Positions 17,701 to 25,882 of a stretch of DNA of 59,796 nt are shown piece by piece. Positions within the stretch are counted from its first letter, which is position 1, and each line of letters opens with the position of its first letter. A model generated the notes under the pieces. That model searched no databases. It saw nothing but the letters and a program-made list of their open reading frames with translations, and was not told where the DNA came from. The stretch comes from Planctomycetia bacterium (GTDB lineage Bacteria; Planctomycetota; Planctomycetia; Gemmatales; Gemmataceae). The translations under genes and the position numbers were made by a program. The stretch covers positions 1 through 59,796 of the forward strand of contig SYLG01000126.1 of the NCBI GenBank assembly GCA_005808665.1, given 5' to 3'.

Positions 17701-20700
17701 GATGCCATTTCCATTAAGGGCGGAGTAGGCGGCCTTCAGACATTGCCTGTCATGGTTGATCCGTTGCTTCCTCCCAATGCAACCACCCGGCTGGTAAGCT
17801 ATGTTATCCTTCCCCCACCCACCGTCGATGGTTGGTATAACCCTGACTTCCAAGGGGATTATCAGGTTTCCATCTTAGCGGATGAAGTATTTGATGTAGC
17901 GGGCAATACCAATCTTGAGACCATAATACAATCGAATTTGGCGGTGGTAACAAGCCGACCCGTTGGTTTGATGAATTGTGACGATGTCGATGCCAATTCG
18001 CAATGGATCAATGTGGCGATTTTGGCGAATGCCGCCACACCAGGCCAAATTGCCATCCGAATGTATCCTTCCAATGTAGATGGGGCCACCCTTTCAACCT
18101 CCGTCCTGGACCTTAACATTGTTCCAAGGGCTTCCAACTTTTCTGCATTAGGATTCACCGTGGTATCCGTTTCCACTTGGCAATTGGATACCGTTGAAAA
18201 TGCTTATTATTTGGATATTCAACTGGCCCCCGCCTTGGATGCGGTGGGTGATACCAACTCGGTAGGTGCCGTTTCTTTAGCCCTCAATCCCAACGCCTAT
18301 TTTGACATTTATGGCAATGGCAATTCCGGGGTGGGTTCCCTCAATAGCCAAGGTTATTTATCCTTTTTAGGTATTGACCGACTTTCCCCGGTAGGGTCCA
18401 CCCCAGGAGTGATCCCCACCAAATTGGGTGCCTTAAACGCCTCTGATCCGGTGCAAATATCCATCAATTACTCGGATGCCACTTCGGGATTGAACCCGAA
18501 CACAATGGCAGCATCCAATTTGATTGTCACCCTGGAGGGAGATACCACCACCAATGTTGCCATTATTACTGGTGAGTTGGATCCGGTGGACGCCAGCACC
18601 TTTAACTACACCTTAACTCCCTTATCCGGGGCATGGGCGAACGGCACCTACACGGTTCGTTTCACCAATGACCCCGCCAGTGCGGTTTATGACAATGCCC
18701 AATCCGAGGCGTTTGCACAAACCAGCGGGAACGGAATTGCCTCAGGCCCCGTCCTAAGTGGGGGAGTGGCCGTTGCGTTCCAGGTGGATATTACGGCCCC
18801 CCTGGTAAACGAAGCCCTTATTTTGGGACCAACCCCCACGAATGTTTCCCCATTGTCAGCATCTGTCACCTTTAGTGAAAAGGTGCAAGGATTTGGCCTT
18901 GGAAATATTAGCTTGCTCAATGCAAACCTCGAGGCAGGTGGCATTGCCTCCTTGGACAACCAAACCTTTACCTTTAACCTGATTCCGGCCACTCAAAATG
19001 GCTCCATTTCTTTCAGCATTGTTTCAAGCGGCATTTCGGACCTGTTTGGCAATCCTTTGGCAATCGGTGCTACTTCTAATGTGGTGGTGATCGATTTGGT
19101 TGGGCCTGTGGGCGTGATCACCCAGGCTCCCCTCAACATTAGTGCAACTAACGGTGCTACTTCCACCAATTCCTTCTCCGTGACCTTTGCCGATGCCATG
19201 GGATTGGACGCCAGCACTATAACCGTGACTAATTACCTGGTGGACAATGGTGCCACGATTACCTCGGTTTCATTGGATGGTAACATCGCCACCTATGTGG
19301 TAACCGCCCCTGCCTCGGATTGGGCCTCCTCCCCCGAAGGAACTTACTCCCTTACCCCCAATCCCGCAAGTGCTCCCAAAGATCCTTTGGGAAATAGTGC
19401 TACCATGCCAAGCACCAGTTTCCAGGTGAATACGGTAAGTCCAACCGTGATTGCAACTTTCAATGAGGTTGGACCGACCAATGTTACGCCCCTTACTGTG
19501 AACCTCGTATTATCGGAACCCATCACCTTCAATGCCTCCAATGAGGACTTTTCCAACCTGTTTACGGTGGTGAATGGGTCGGTCCTTTTATGGGTCCCCA
19601 ACGACCCAACCAATGTTACGGTGACCATTGAACCCACAACGGATCCTCTTGGTGAACGAGTGGTCTCCTTTAGCGTGGTTGCCGGTGCGGGAGTAAACGC
19701 GGCAGGAAACCCCAACCTGGCTTCGAATGTCACCACCATTGACTATGACAACCTTGGTCCGGTGCTAAGCATTGTTCCTCAGGGACTAATCGATGATGAG
19801 ACCAAACAACAAGTTGTCACCGTGGTGGTTAACCTGAACCCTGCCGGAAAATACAGCTTGGCGGGCAATCCCGAGAGTGGGATCATCCTTACCAACGCCA
19901 CCTATGTACCTGAGAGCTTTACTCCCCTTTCCGATTTCAACAACAGCTATAGATTCCAAATCTCCGCAAACTCAACAGGACAGGTAGTGGTAGGATTTGG
20001 CAATGATGCCTTTGATGATTCCTTGGGAAATGGCAGCCTTTTGACCGCAACGACTTATACCTACAGAACTGCCTTGACCGTGGCGGTCTCCTCACCGGAT
20101 GTGACCCAGGGTGGAACCACCTCCGACCTTTCCTTAAGCTTTGAGGCACTATTCGACGCCCCTATTGCTTCGTTTAAACCGATTGCAGAATTCTTTGATG
20201 TCTCCAATGCAACCATTACTAACCTGGTCCAAGACCCAACCAACCTGGCAAGGTTTACCTACACGGTAATCCCCACCACGGCAGGTGAGGTTTCGGTGAA
20301 GGTCAATGCGAATGCCGCCATAGACACCTTGGGGAACTCCAACTCTGCCTCCACGCCCTTTACCTTTATTTCCACTCCGGCCCAGGTAGAAGCAACGCTA
20401 TTCGGTCTCAATGTCACCCCGGTAACTTCGCTTGCGGCCATTACCGTGGTTTTGGTCTTTAGTGAACCGGTTACAGGAATGGATGCGTCCAACTTTGTCA
20501 GCAAGTTTACCATTGGTGGGGCCACGATTCTCGAGGATTCCTTCTCACCGGATGGAACCGGTGAAGTTTATAGCTTTATCATTAACCCAACCTCGGTAGC
20601 GGGATCCACTAGCCCTGTTTCGGTATCCCTAATCCTTAAGGAAGGCGTTGTTACGCCCAGCAACCAAGCTTCCAACCTATTATCTTTTAGCTATGTCAAT

Positions 20701-21681
20701 GCACCCTTGTTTATTGGCCAAGGGGCAGGTTCGGTGGTGGCCCGAGGCAACCCGGATCGGAGCATCATTTCGATCCAGGCCTTTGGCACAGGGTACACGG
20801 GTGGCGTAAGTGTTGCTGGAGCAAACTTTGGCGGCTTTACGGGAAGCAACACAATCGACCTTTTAGCCGTCGCCATGCAAAATGGCCAGGGACATGTGGT
20901 GGTGTTCAACGGTGAAACGGGTACCAGCACCCCATCGGTTAGCTTCTATGCCTTCCCCGGGTTTAATGGCGTGTCCTATGTGGGTGCAGGGGATGTCAAT
21001 GCCGACGGGTTCAATGACATAGTCGTTTCCGCTGGACCCGGTGGTGGACCCAATGTCAAGGTTTACTCGGGAAATCCCGCTGATAAGGTTGCGGATAAAC
21101 CGGGCCTGATATTCAGCTTCTTCGCCTATGCCTCCTCATTCGGTGGCGGTGCTTCCGTCAGCGTCGCAGATGTCAACGGGGATGGAGCGGCCGATGTAAT
21201 CACTGGGGCAGGTCCAAGCGGCGGGCCCCATGTAAAGGTCTTCTCCGGTGTTGATTTGGCAAACAAAACCATTAACCTGTTGGCGAGTTTCTACGCAGGA
21301 AACCCTTCCAACACCACCGGCGTCTTTGTTGCGGCGGGTGACATGACAGGCGATGGTTTGGCCGAAATCATCACCAGTTTTGGTTTAGGTTCACAACCCA
21401 CGGTAACCGGGTATGCCATGGTACCCAATGACGAGGGAACCTACTTTACCGCCGATCCTTTCAACACCTTTAATGCCTATTCCACCGGGTTCACCGGCGG
21501 GGTGCGGCTTGCTTTGGTGAATGCACCGGCGGAAGGAACTCTCGAACTTGTCACGGCCCCTGGTCAAAGCGGTGGACCCAACATCAGAATCTGGGACCTT
21601 ACCAACGAAGGAACCTTTGAACTGATTATTAGTGAGTTTGCAGGCGACCCCAGCAACCTGGATGGCCTCTGGGTTGGTTAA
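14776..21681 (+). CDS. Giant extracellular Ig-like / FG-GAP repeat protein (2301 aa)
   Basis: A surface or secreted adhesin-like protein. The start is ATG 14776, with GGGGAGAG 6 bases upstream; the frame is open further left but without protein character. A basic N-terminus is followed by LEALEDRTVPAY (about residues 34-45), the same motif as in the preceding large protein. From about residue 270 to 1980 there are roughly 15 Ig-like repeats of 100-120 residues. Each runs from a phrase such as TFSEKV or VFSEPV to one such as DLFGNPL or DQAGNGN. This is the pattern of bacterial Ig-like domains with 'VTDAAGN' turns. Residues about 2060-2290 hold FG-GAP/VCBS-type repeats with calcium loops (GDVNADGFNDIVV, ADVNGDGAADVITG). 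Strong terminator downstream. The probable job is adhesion or envelope matrix. Confidence 0.9.
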   Translation: MLRRHRWSASLLRFISGVMGKKFPFQKSKKVGMRLEALEDRTVPAYLPLLGTGTTVGYSGDPGAITQFLSEGDIIAEGEFYESVNAAETVQYTLKGMPLAGNPTHIYNTEGPVLTLGGGKLLLGSGIVFGRASGFGATVTPGNEVLVNGNGSDGGQLTIIAGDAAENLNVNVEDGSQVLLGNPATTDVASNYTLTTYTLVGSGFEGAGVLQSISGTNIAYGAINATGSIVVGAGAGTTLILNGSVNGVRSATAFDSFSTTGSGTVILDNVFPTATVSSLTPSTTNDPDISFQVILSEEPHDPLTLESLLVTGGTVTAFSQVDALTYTYSVLSDTQAGSIGTVTAMVGAGAFSDSAHLMNPDSNTESVSVDRAPPTASGTFTDINASQGSASQTTIEVQLSDVGVGINLASISPLNISVGTSDGGSLTVSGASFNNTTNVATYVIQSGSTWAGLSSAGEITLTVVLNPGSVTDQLGNQAEEATLGSFLVDTTLPVLLVNGGLPIDSTNAGQAILVTSSKPIASFNALAFSANGGRVTEVVLSPLDPTNSTLLVTISPALGAIQSLIQLNIAAGAVTDAIGNSSNPVTPAPQYIYDTIRPVAGLYIAPPENVNNTNAGSNLGVDFRITDPAREGVPGSGVNFNSIVNAIVNVLDPNGDPVSVINTFFDPLDGYCFTEIVPPTGAWNTSPQGLYSITIVGYQDFAGNIGELFPLGSFYVATEQPTVTLSADPVVGIGNISTVTMVIDSPAGLTTTTPTLASLSVTGNGVVSNLQIVGPNTYTFDVTPTTAVALVTVTFKADGVTDQAGNGNLASSPLALAFAVLSPIPSVVLGVPSPTNQTTFSGTVVFTQAVDLASGSGALQLADFDVTGTVVDFSSEVSADGITFLFTMEVANTDQTITANVKAGIANSQGTTPVANLVSSPFSLDIVVTDPTAALVAPIAPINSSIGTTTEVSFQVQFTTGSGIAMDFSNLTRLGDAISIKGGVGGLQTLPVMVDPLLPPNATTRLVSYVILPPPTVDGWYNPDFQGDYQVSILADEVFDVAGNTNLETIIQSNLAVVTSRPVGLMNCDDVDANSQWINVAILANAATPGQIAIRMYPSNVDGATLSTSVLDLNIVPRASNFSALGFTVVSVSTWQLDTVENAYYLDIQLAPALDAVGDTNSVGAVSLALNPNAYFDIYGNGNSGVGSLNSQGYLSFLGIDRLSPVGSTPGVIPTKLGALNASDPVQISINYSDATSGLNPNTMAASNLIVTLEGDTTTNVAIITGELDPVDASTFNYTLTPLSGAWANGTYTVRFTNDPASAVYDNAQSEAFAQTSGNGIASGPVLSGGVAVAFQVDITAPLVNEALILGPTPTNVSPLSASVTFSEKVQGFGLGNISLLNANLEAGGIASLDNQTFTFNLIPATQNGSISFSIVSSGISDLFGNPLAIGATSNVVVIDLVGPVGVITQAPLNISATNGATSTNSFSVTFADAMGLDASTITVTNYLVDNGATITSVSLDGNIATYVVTAPASDWASSPEGTYSLTPNPASAPKDPLGNSATMPSTSFQVNTVSPTVIATFNEVGPTNVTPLTVNLVLSEPITFNASNEDFSNLFTVVNGSVLLWVPNDPTNVTVTIEPTTDPLGERVVSFSVVAGAGVNAAGNPNLASNVTTIDYDNLGPVLSIVPQGLIDDETKQQVVTVVVNLNPAGKYSLAGNPESGIILTNATYVPESFTPLSDFNNSYRFQISANSTGQVVVGFGNDAFDDSLGNGSLLTATTYTYRTALTVAVSSPDVTQGGTTSDLSLSFEALFDAPIASFKPIAEFFDVSNATITNLVQDPTNLARFTYTVIPTTAGEVSVKVNANAAIDTLGNSNSASTPFTFISTPAQVEATLFGLNVTPVTSLAAITVVLVFSEPVTGMDASNFVSKFTIGGATILEDSFSPDGTGEVYSFIINPTSVAGSTSPVSVSLILKEGVVTPSNQASNLLSFSYVNAPLFIGQGAGSVVARGNPDRSIISIQAFGTGYTGGVSVAGANFGGFTGSNTIDLLAVAMQNGQGHVVVFNGETGTSTPSVSFYAFPGFNGVSYVGAGDVNADGFNDIVVSAGPGGGPNVKVYSGNPADKVADKPGLIFSFFAYASSFGGGASVSVADVNGDGAADVITGAGPSGGPHVKVFSGVDLANKTINLLASFYAGNPSNTTGVFVAAGDMTGDGLAEIITSFGLGSQPTVTGYAMVPNDEGTYFTADPFNTFNAYSTGFTGGVRLALVNAPAEGTLELVTAPGQSGGPNIRIWDLTNEGTFELIISEFAGDPSNLDGLWVG

Positions 21682-21703
21682 TCCCCGAAATTGGCAATCT
21701 ACC

Positions 21704-21733
21704 AGGCCTCCCCAACGGGAGGCCTTTTTTTTT
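21704..21733 (+). terminator. Intrinsic terminator of the giant protein gene
   Basis: A perfect 9-bp stem AGGCCTCCC / GGGAGGCCT with loop CAAC is followed directly by nine T residues. It lies 23 bases after the stop codon at 21681 and between two convergent genes. Confidence 0.92.
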
Positions 21734-21793
21734 ACCATTGGTTGGTAATGAATCGTAGAATGGATTCGGTTTTTCACAACCCGATTCAAATAC

Positions 21794-23197
21794 TCAAAGA
21801 TTCCGAATCGGGTTTCCTTCACTCAAGTGCCTGGGTAACCTCTGAAACTCATCCAAATACTCTTGTTTGGTGTCAATGCCAAGATGGTATAGAATGGTCG
21901 CCGTCAGGTCGGCAGGGGTTACCGCCCGGTCCTTTACATAGCCACCATCGCTGGTGGTGGCTCCATAAACCTGTCCACCACCAACGCCTCCTCCGGCCAA
22001 AAGGGCGGTGAAAGCATGCGCCCAGTGATCCCGGCCTGTTTTTTTGGTGTTGTTGCTTTGGGAAAATTGGCCCAACCTTGGGGTTCGACCAAACTCCCCG
22101 ATCGCCACCACCAAAGTCGTTTCCAAAAGTCCCCGATCTTTCAGGTCCTGGATAAATGCCGGGTAGGCCTGATCCAATAGTGGACAAAGCAAACCCTTTA
22201 ACTTGGAAAAACTGTCCTGATGGGTATCCCAACAGGTATTGGTTCCATCAATTTTGGTTTCGTCTTGCCAGTTGACATTGACCAAACGAACACCCGATTC
22301 AATGAGCCTCCTCGCCATCAGCAGGCTTTGGCCAACGGTCGTTTGGCCATACCGCTCTCGGAGGGTTTGGGGTTCCCGCCCAAGCTCAAAAGACTCCCCC
22401 ACCCGATTGCCAAGGAGGTCATAAACACTTTGGCAATGACGATCAAAACCATCCCGGGTTGGTTTATCGGAGTGGGGTGGTTGAAGGCTACCCAGGAGGG
22501 ATCGCCTACTTTGGAGCCGGTTTAGAGAGACATCCGAGGTAAGTTGGATTCCTTCCATGGCAAAATCCGCCTTGCCCAGATCACCATGGAGCAGAAAGGG
22601 GTTGTGCTTTTCGTTCATTCGGCCAGCGGTTTGCCCGGCAATCCGTCGTGCCTGACCCGGAAACTGGAGGTACCAAGGCAAAACCACAGAAGGGGGCATT
22701 CCCCCCCTTGATTGGCCATACCGCATAACCATGGAACCAAGCGATGGCCAATCCTCCCGACTGGCTTCATCGGTGGTGGGTGCCTGAAAATATTCTCTGC
22801 CGGTAAAAACCTCGCTACAGGCTGGGCCGTGGACATTCATTCGGTGGGTCATGGATCGGATCAGGCAAATCTGGTCCATCAGATGGCCCAGATGAGGCAG
22901 ACGATCGCATATATGGATACCCGGGACACGAGTCCGTTGTGGTTTGAATTCTCCCCGTATTTCCATTGGTGCATTGGGTTTCATGTCCCAAAGGTCGATA
23001 TGGCTAGGGCCACCAAAAAGGAAAAGAAAAACGCAAGAATTATTTTGCCTCCTGTTTCCCAAAGGCGATGGACCCGAATGCGCCTGCAATCGGGAAATGT
23101 CTGTTTGGTTGATTCCAAGCAGACTCAATCCCCCTATACGCAACAATTCCCGCCGCGTTTTGGAATGGTAGACGGATGCCAATGCGCAATCGGTCAT
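21794..23197 (-). CDS. DUF1501 domain protein (alkaline-phosphatase-fold, sulfatase-like)
   Basis: A 467-residue member of the DUF1501 family, which is greatly expanded in planctomycetes. Near the N-terminus RRELLRIGGLSLLGI resembles a twin-arginine export signal. Family phrases are FLFLFGGPSHIDLWDMKP, CLIRSMTH, the region around WDTHQD and the C-terminal GEFGRTPRL then GRDHWAHAFTALLAGGG. These carry metal-ligand Asp and His residues typical of the alkaline phosphatase superfamily. The reaction is not established for this family. GGGGAG lies 6 bases before the ATG. It is alone here, without the PSD1 partner that the second DUF1501 gene (38353) has. It converges on the giant LEDR protein gene. 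Confidence 0.9.
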   Translation of the reverse strand: MTDCALASVYHSKTRRELLRIGGLSLLGINQTDISRLQAHSGPSPLGNRRQNNSCVFLFLFGGPSHIDLWDMKPNAPMEIRGEFKPQRTRVPGIHICDRLPHLGHLMDQICLIRSMTHRMNVHGPACSEVFTGREYFQAPTTDEASREDWPSLGSMVMRYGQSRGGMPPSVVLPWYLQFPGQARRIAGQTAGRMNEKHNPFLLHGDLGKADFAMEGIQLTSDVSLNRLQSRRSLLGSLQPPHSDKPTRDGFDRHCQSVYDLLGNRVGESFELGREPQTLRERYGQTTVGQSLLMARRLIESGVRLVNVNWQDETKIDGTNTCWDTHQDSFSKLKGLLCPLLDQAYPAFIQDLKDRGLLETTLVVAIGEFGRTPRLGQFSQSNNTKKTGRDHWAHAFTALLAGGGVGGGQVYGATTSDGGYVKDRAVTPADLTATILYHLGIDTKQEYLDEFQRLPRHLSEGNPIRNL

Positions 23198-23312
23198 GTG
23201 TGCTCCCCTTGTATTCAGGAGTCCATTGCCGAACAGATTCTATGAGGTAACCACCGAATTTTAACCCGCAAAAAGGGAATTACTGTCTTTGCAGGGGGGA
23301 TTGGCCCTGCCC

Positions 23313-24761
23313 TTATGGATTGGCGGGAGGCCTGTCAGAAGGACCTTTTTTTGGGGAAGTCCCAAAGGGGCGAGGGCGAAAAGGGGTGCCCGAACCAAAA
23401 GGCTTTGGTCCACCCGGGCGAAATCCCCCCGGCCCGCCAGGTCGAAAACCGCTTTGGCCACCGGGGCCCTCAAAGCGGGGCCGGTTGGGACTATCCCCCG
23501 GGCCTTGGCCTTCAGAGGAGTCTTCATTGCTGGGAGCATCAAACCGTTCCACTTCCAATTCCGGAGCAGTGGGCCTTGGGGGAATGGGGTCGCCAGGCAG
23601 GACTCGCATCCAAACGGCCTTCAGGTATCGACCTTCGGCCACATGGGAAAAGAAGGGATGATCCGAAGCGGCACCGGTTATGGCAAACACTTGGGAATGT
23701 TTGCCTGCCTGCCATGCGGAACGCCTGAGCGTTTCGAGAAAATCCGCCTCATTGATCAATCCCGTACAGGAACATGTTAACAATATTCCACCCGGTTTGA
23801 CCACCTGCATGGCGAGGCGATTCATATCGAGGTATTTCTTGAGGGCGACCCCGATTTCATCCCTGTCGCGGGTCTGTTTCGCCGGATCAAGAATCACCAC
23901 ATCCCAAGTTTGTCCCTTGGAAATGGCATCCCTTAGCCAAGGGAAAAGATCGGCCTGGGTCCATTTAACACGAACCTGGTTGAGCCCGGCGTTGGTCCTG
24001 GCCGTGGCCAAAGCCTCTTCATCAAGGTCAATGCCAATAACATCCTCGGCCTGGCCCAGGGATTTGGCATAAACGGCAAACCCCCCAGAATTACAACAAA
24101 TATCGAGTACTGTTTTTCCCTTGCAATAGGTGGCCAAACGACGCCGGTTTTCCCGTTGATCCAGGAAAAATCCTGTCTTGTGTTTCGATCCCGGGGCAAC
24201 CCGGAATCGCAATCCATTTTCGGTGATCGCAATAGGTTGTGGCAAAGGAATCGGGTGACAATCAAAAGCCTCCTGCTTTTGGACATGCTCCTCGGCAAAC
24301 CAATAGAACTGGCAACCGGGAAACATTTCGGCCAGGTGCTTTAGGAGTGTTTCCCGAAGGCGAAACCACCCTGCGGAAAAATATTCCACCACAATCATCT
24401 GGTCAAATTTGTCGATGATCAGGCCGCTCATGCCATCGGCTTCGGAATGGCAAAGCCTGTAACCATTACCCAGTTCCCCAAGCGAGAGCGTCGACTCCCT
24501 AAGATCCCTGGCCAATTCAAGGCGTTGACGGATCCAGACCTCATCAATCACCTCGTCCTCACGATGGGTCAGAATCCTGAGGCAAATACGCGAGTGACCA
24601 TTAAAAAAGCCCCGGCCGGCAAATTGGCCATCCCGATCAACCACATCGACAAGGGTTCCAGGGGGAATACGGATGGCCGGTCGTTCCACCATCTTTTGGA
24701 AGATCCAGGGATGGTTGGACCGTCGGGCGACTTTTAAATGGACCTTGGCAAGGGTTGACAT
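23313..24761 (-). CDS. RlmI-like 23S rRNA cytosine-C5 methyltransferase with a disordered Gly/Pro/Arg tail
   Basis: Class I SAM-dependent rRNA methyltransferase of the RlmI/RlmK family (482 aa). Residues 1-75 form a PUA-like RNA-binding domain (HPWIFQKMVERP). The SAM site is VLDICCNSGGFAVYAKSLG followed by GIDLDEEAL. The catalytic region is DPAKQTRDRDE with TCSCTGL. E. coli RlmI methylates C1962 of 23S rRNA; the exact base here is not shown. The core ends near residue 400. The remaining 80 residues are almost wholly Gly, Pro, Arg, Phe and Ser, with repeats such as GFRPGGPGGFRPGGP. That tail is disordered and could bind RNA. AGGA lies just before the ATG. The gene is downstream of csrA, separated by its terminator. 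Confidence 0.88.
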   Translation of the reverse strand: MSTLAKVHLKVARRSNHPWIFQKMVERPAIRIPPGTLVDVVDRDGQFAGRGFFNGHSRICLRILTHREDEVIDEVWIRQRLELARDLRESTLSLGELGNGYRLCHSEADGMSGLIIDKFDQMIVVEYFSAGWFRLRETLLKHLAEMFPGCQFYWFAEEHVQKQEAFDCHPIPLPQPIAITENGLRFRVAPGSKHKTGFFLDQRENRRRLATYCKGKTVLDICCNSGGFAVYAKSLGQAEDVIGIDLDEEALATARTNAGLNQVRVKWTQADLFPWLRDAISKGQTWDVVILDPAKQTRDRDEIGVALKKYLDMNRLAMQVVKPGGILLTCSCTGLINEADFLETLRRSAWQAGKHSQVFAITGAASDHPFFSHVAEGRYLKAVWMRVLPGDPIPPRPTAPELEVERFDAPSNEDSSEGQGPGDSPNRPRFEGPGGQSGFRPGGPGGFRPGGPKPFGSGTPFRPRPFGTSPKKGPSDRPPANP

Positions 24762-24824
24762 GATTCCTACCGGGAAAAAAGCATCTTCTTGGGACCTATT
24801 GGGTTCCCTTTCATTCTAGTGCCA

Positions 24825-24850
24825 ATAAAAAAAGCGGGCCTGGGCCCGCC
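24825..24850 (-). terminator. Intrinsic terminator downstream of csrA
   Basis: On the minus strand GCGGGC-CCAG-GCCCGC is followed by TTTTTTTATT. It lies about 30 bases after the csrA stop and before the rlmI-like gene, so the two are probably separate transcripts. Confidence 0.88.
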
Positions 24851-24879
24851 TTTCAAGTGGTAAAAAAAACCAAAGTACA

Positions 24880-25089
24880 CTATTCCCGGTGAGGGGCATG
24901 GTGGGATTCGTTTACCGCATCTGTGGGTAGATGTTCTTTCCCTGGAAGGAGTTCCTGGCGATAAATGGACACATCCCGGGGGGCCTCGATGCCTAGGCGT
25001 ATTTTGCCCCGGTCGATGTCCACCACCGTGATACAAATCTGATCGCCAATGTATATCTTTTCGCCAAGTTTTCGGCTGAGCACCAACAT
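24880..25089 (-). CDS. csrA: Carbon storage regulator CsrA
   Basis: A 69-residue RNA-binding post-transcriptional regulator that binds GGA-containing hairpins near ribosome binding sites. The sequence MLVLSRKLGEKIYIGD at the N-terminus and the core GIEAPRDVSIYRQEL, with the RNA-contact Arg, are canonical. The start is ATG 25089, with GGAGGT 7 bases upstream. The open frame extends to 25311, but that part is not CsrA. The C-terminal tail (about 20 residues, His- and Glu-rich) is slightly longer than in E. coli (61 aa). It is divergent from the STAS gene at 25476 and has its own terminator. Confidence 0.96.
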   Translation of the reverse strand: MLVLSRKLGEKIYIGDQICITVVDIDRGKIRLGIEAPRDVSIYRQELLPGKEHLPTDAVNESHHAPHRE

Positions 25090-25475
25090 ATTGCCACCTC
25101 CGTGAAGCAAGGCGCCGTCTTCTTGGAACCCTACTCCAGAAACGGGCTGCTTAACGGAGGAACGGATGCGGAAAAGAAAACAGTTTGGGAAAAAGGTTGC
25201 CCTTTTCGGGATAACCGGAATCCCCGGCAAAACCGGGCCCCATTGCCAAGGGGACACCGCTTCCGATTTGGCTTCCATTTTAAGATTTGGCTTCCATTGG
25301 TTACGAAGCAATCCATGGTTCGGTTCACCCAGTCGGTAAAAAAAGTTTGTATGTGAAGGACTTGTCGCTGGAAATCCTCCAAACTTTCCCTTTTACCCTC
25401 ACTTTTTGGCCAAAGTACGATAGACTTATAAGCACCCCTACCCAAGGCGATTTCCTTCGAATCGAGGATCTCTCA
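25090..25475. promoter_or_regulatory. Divergent intergenic region csrA / STAS with a tandem 15-bp repeat
   Basis: This 386-bp gap must hold the promoters of both divergent genes. GATTTGGCTTCCATT occurs twice (25265-25279 and 25284-25298), spaced 19 bases start to start, in direct orientation. A GC-rich inverted stretch lies near 25205-25240. I cannot fix -35/-10 boxes with confidence. The direct repeat is a candidate operator, without further support. Confidence 0.45.
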
Positions 25476-25850
25476 ATGGTTCCCACCGCCGCCGAACTTG
25501 CCCATTATTACGACAAAAAAGTAGAAGGCCCCTTTATTTTGTTGAGTATTTTTTCGGATATAAGCAAGGTCAATGAATTGATTGTAGAATCTATTTTTAA
25601 TGAACTTCATTCCTCTATTGTTCAAGCTGAAGTTAAGGCTGTGATTTTTGACCTGGCAAAGGTCGACTATTTCAATTCGTTGGGATTATCACTCATTGTG
25701 CGCATTCACAAAGCGGTCAAAAGCCACAATGGTAAAGTCGCCCTGGCTCAACCCAATGCCAATATCAAGGAACTTCTTCATGTGACCTCCCTGGATTCCA
25801 TCTGGAAGATTTTTCCAAATGTGAATGAGGCCAAACTCGCTTTGGCCTAG
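25476..25850 (+). CDS. STAS-domain anti-sigma factor antagonist-like protein
   Basis: A 124-residue single-domain STAS protein of the SpoIIAA/RsbV type. These proteins switch partners with anti-sigma kinases or sit in other signalling complexes. The core AVIFDLAKVDYFNSLGLSL places a Ser at the position that is phosphorylated in SpoIIAA (NSLG, equivalent to DSSG). The following IVRIHKAVKSHNGKVALAQPN also fits the fold. The start at ATG 25476 follows GAGG by 8 bases; the frame is open to 25287 but without STAS similarity. No anti-sigma kinase or sigma factor gene is in the window. It lies 32 bases before the first ABC ATPase gene and may head that transcript. Confidence 0.85.
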   Translation: MVPTAAELAHYYDKKVEGPFILLSIFSDISKVNELIVESIFNELHSSIVQAEVKAVIFDLAKVDYFNSLGLSLIVRIHKAVKSHNGKVALAQPNANIKELLHVTSLDSIWKIFPNVNEAKLALA

Positions 25851-25882
25851 ATGCCTCCTTTACTGGCAACCACCAATTGGGA

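Noticed and set aside
25090-25311. Upstream extension of the csrA frame
   Set aside because: CsrA proteins begin exactly at MLVLSRK, and GGAGGT lies just before that ATG.
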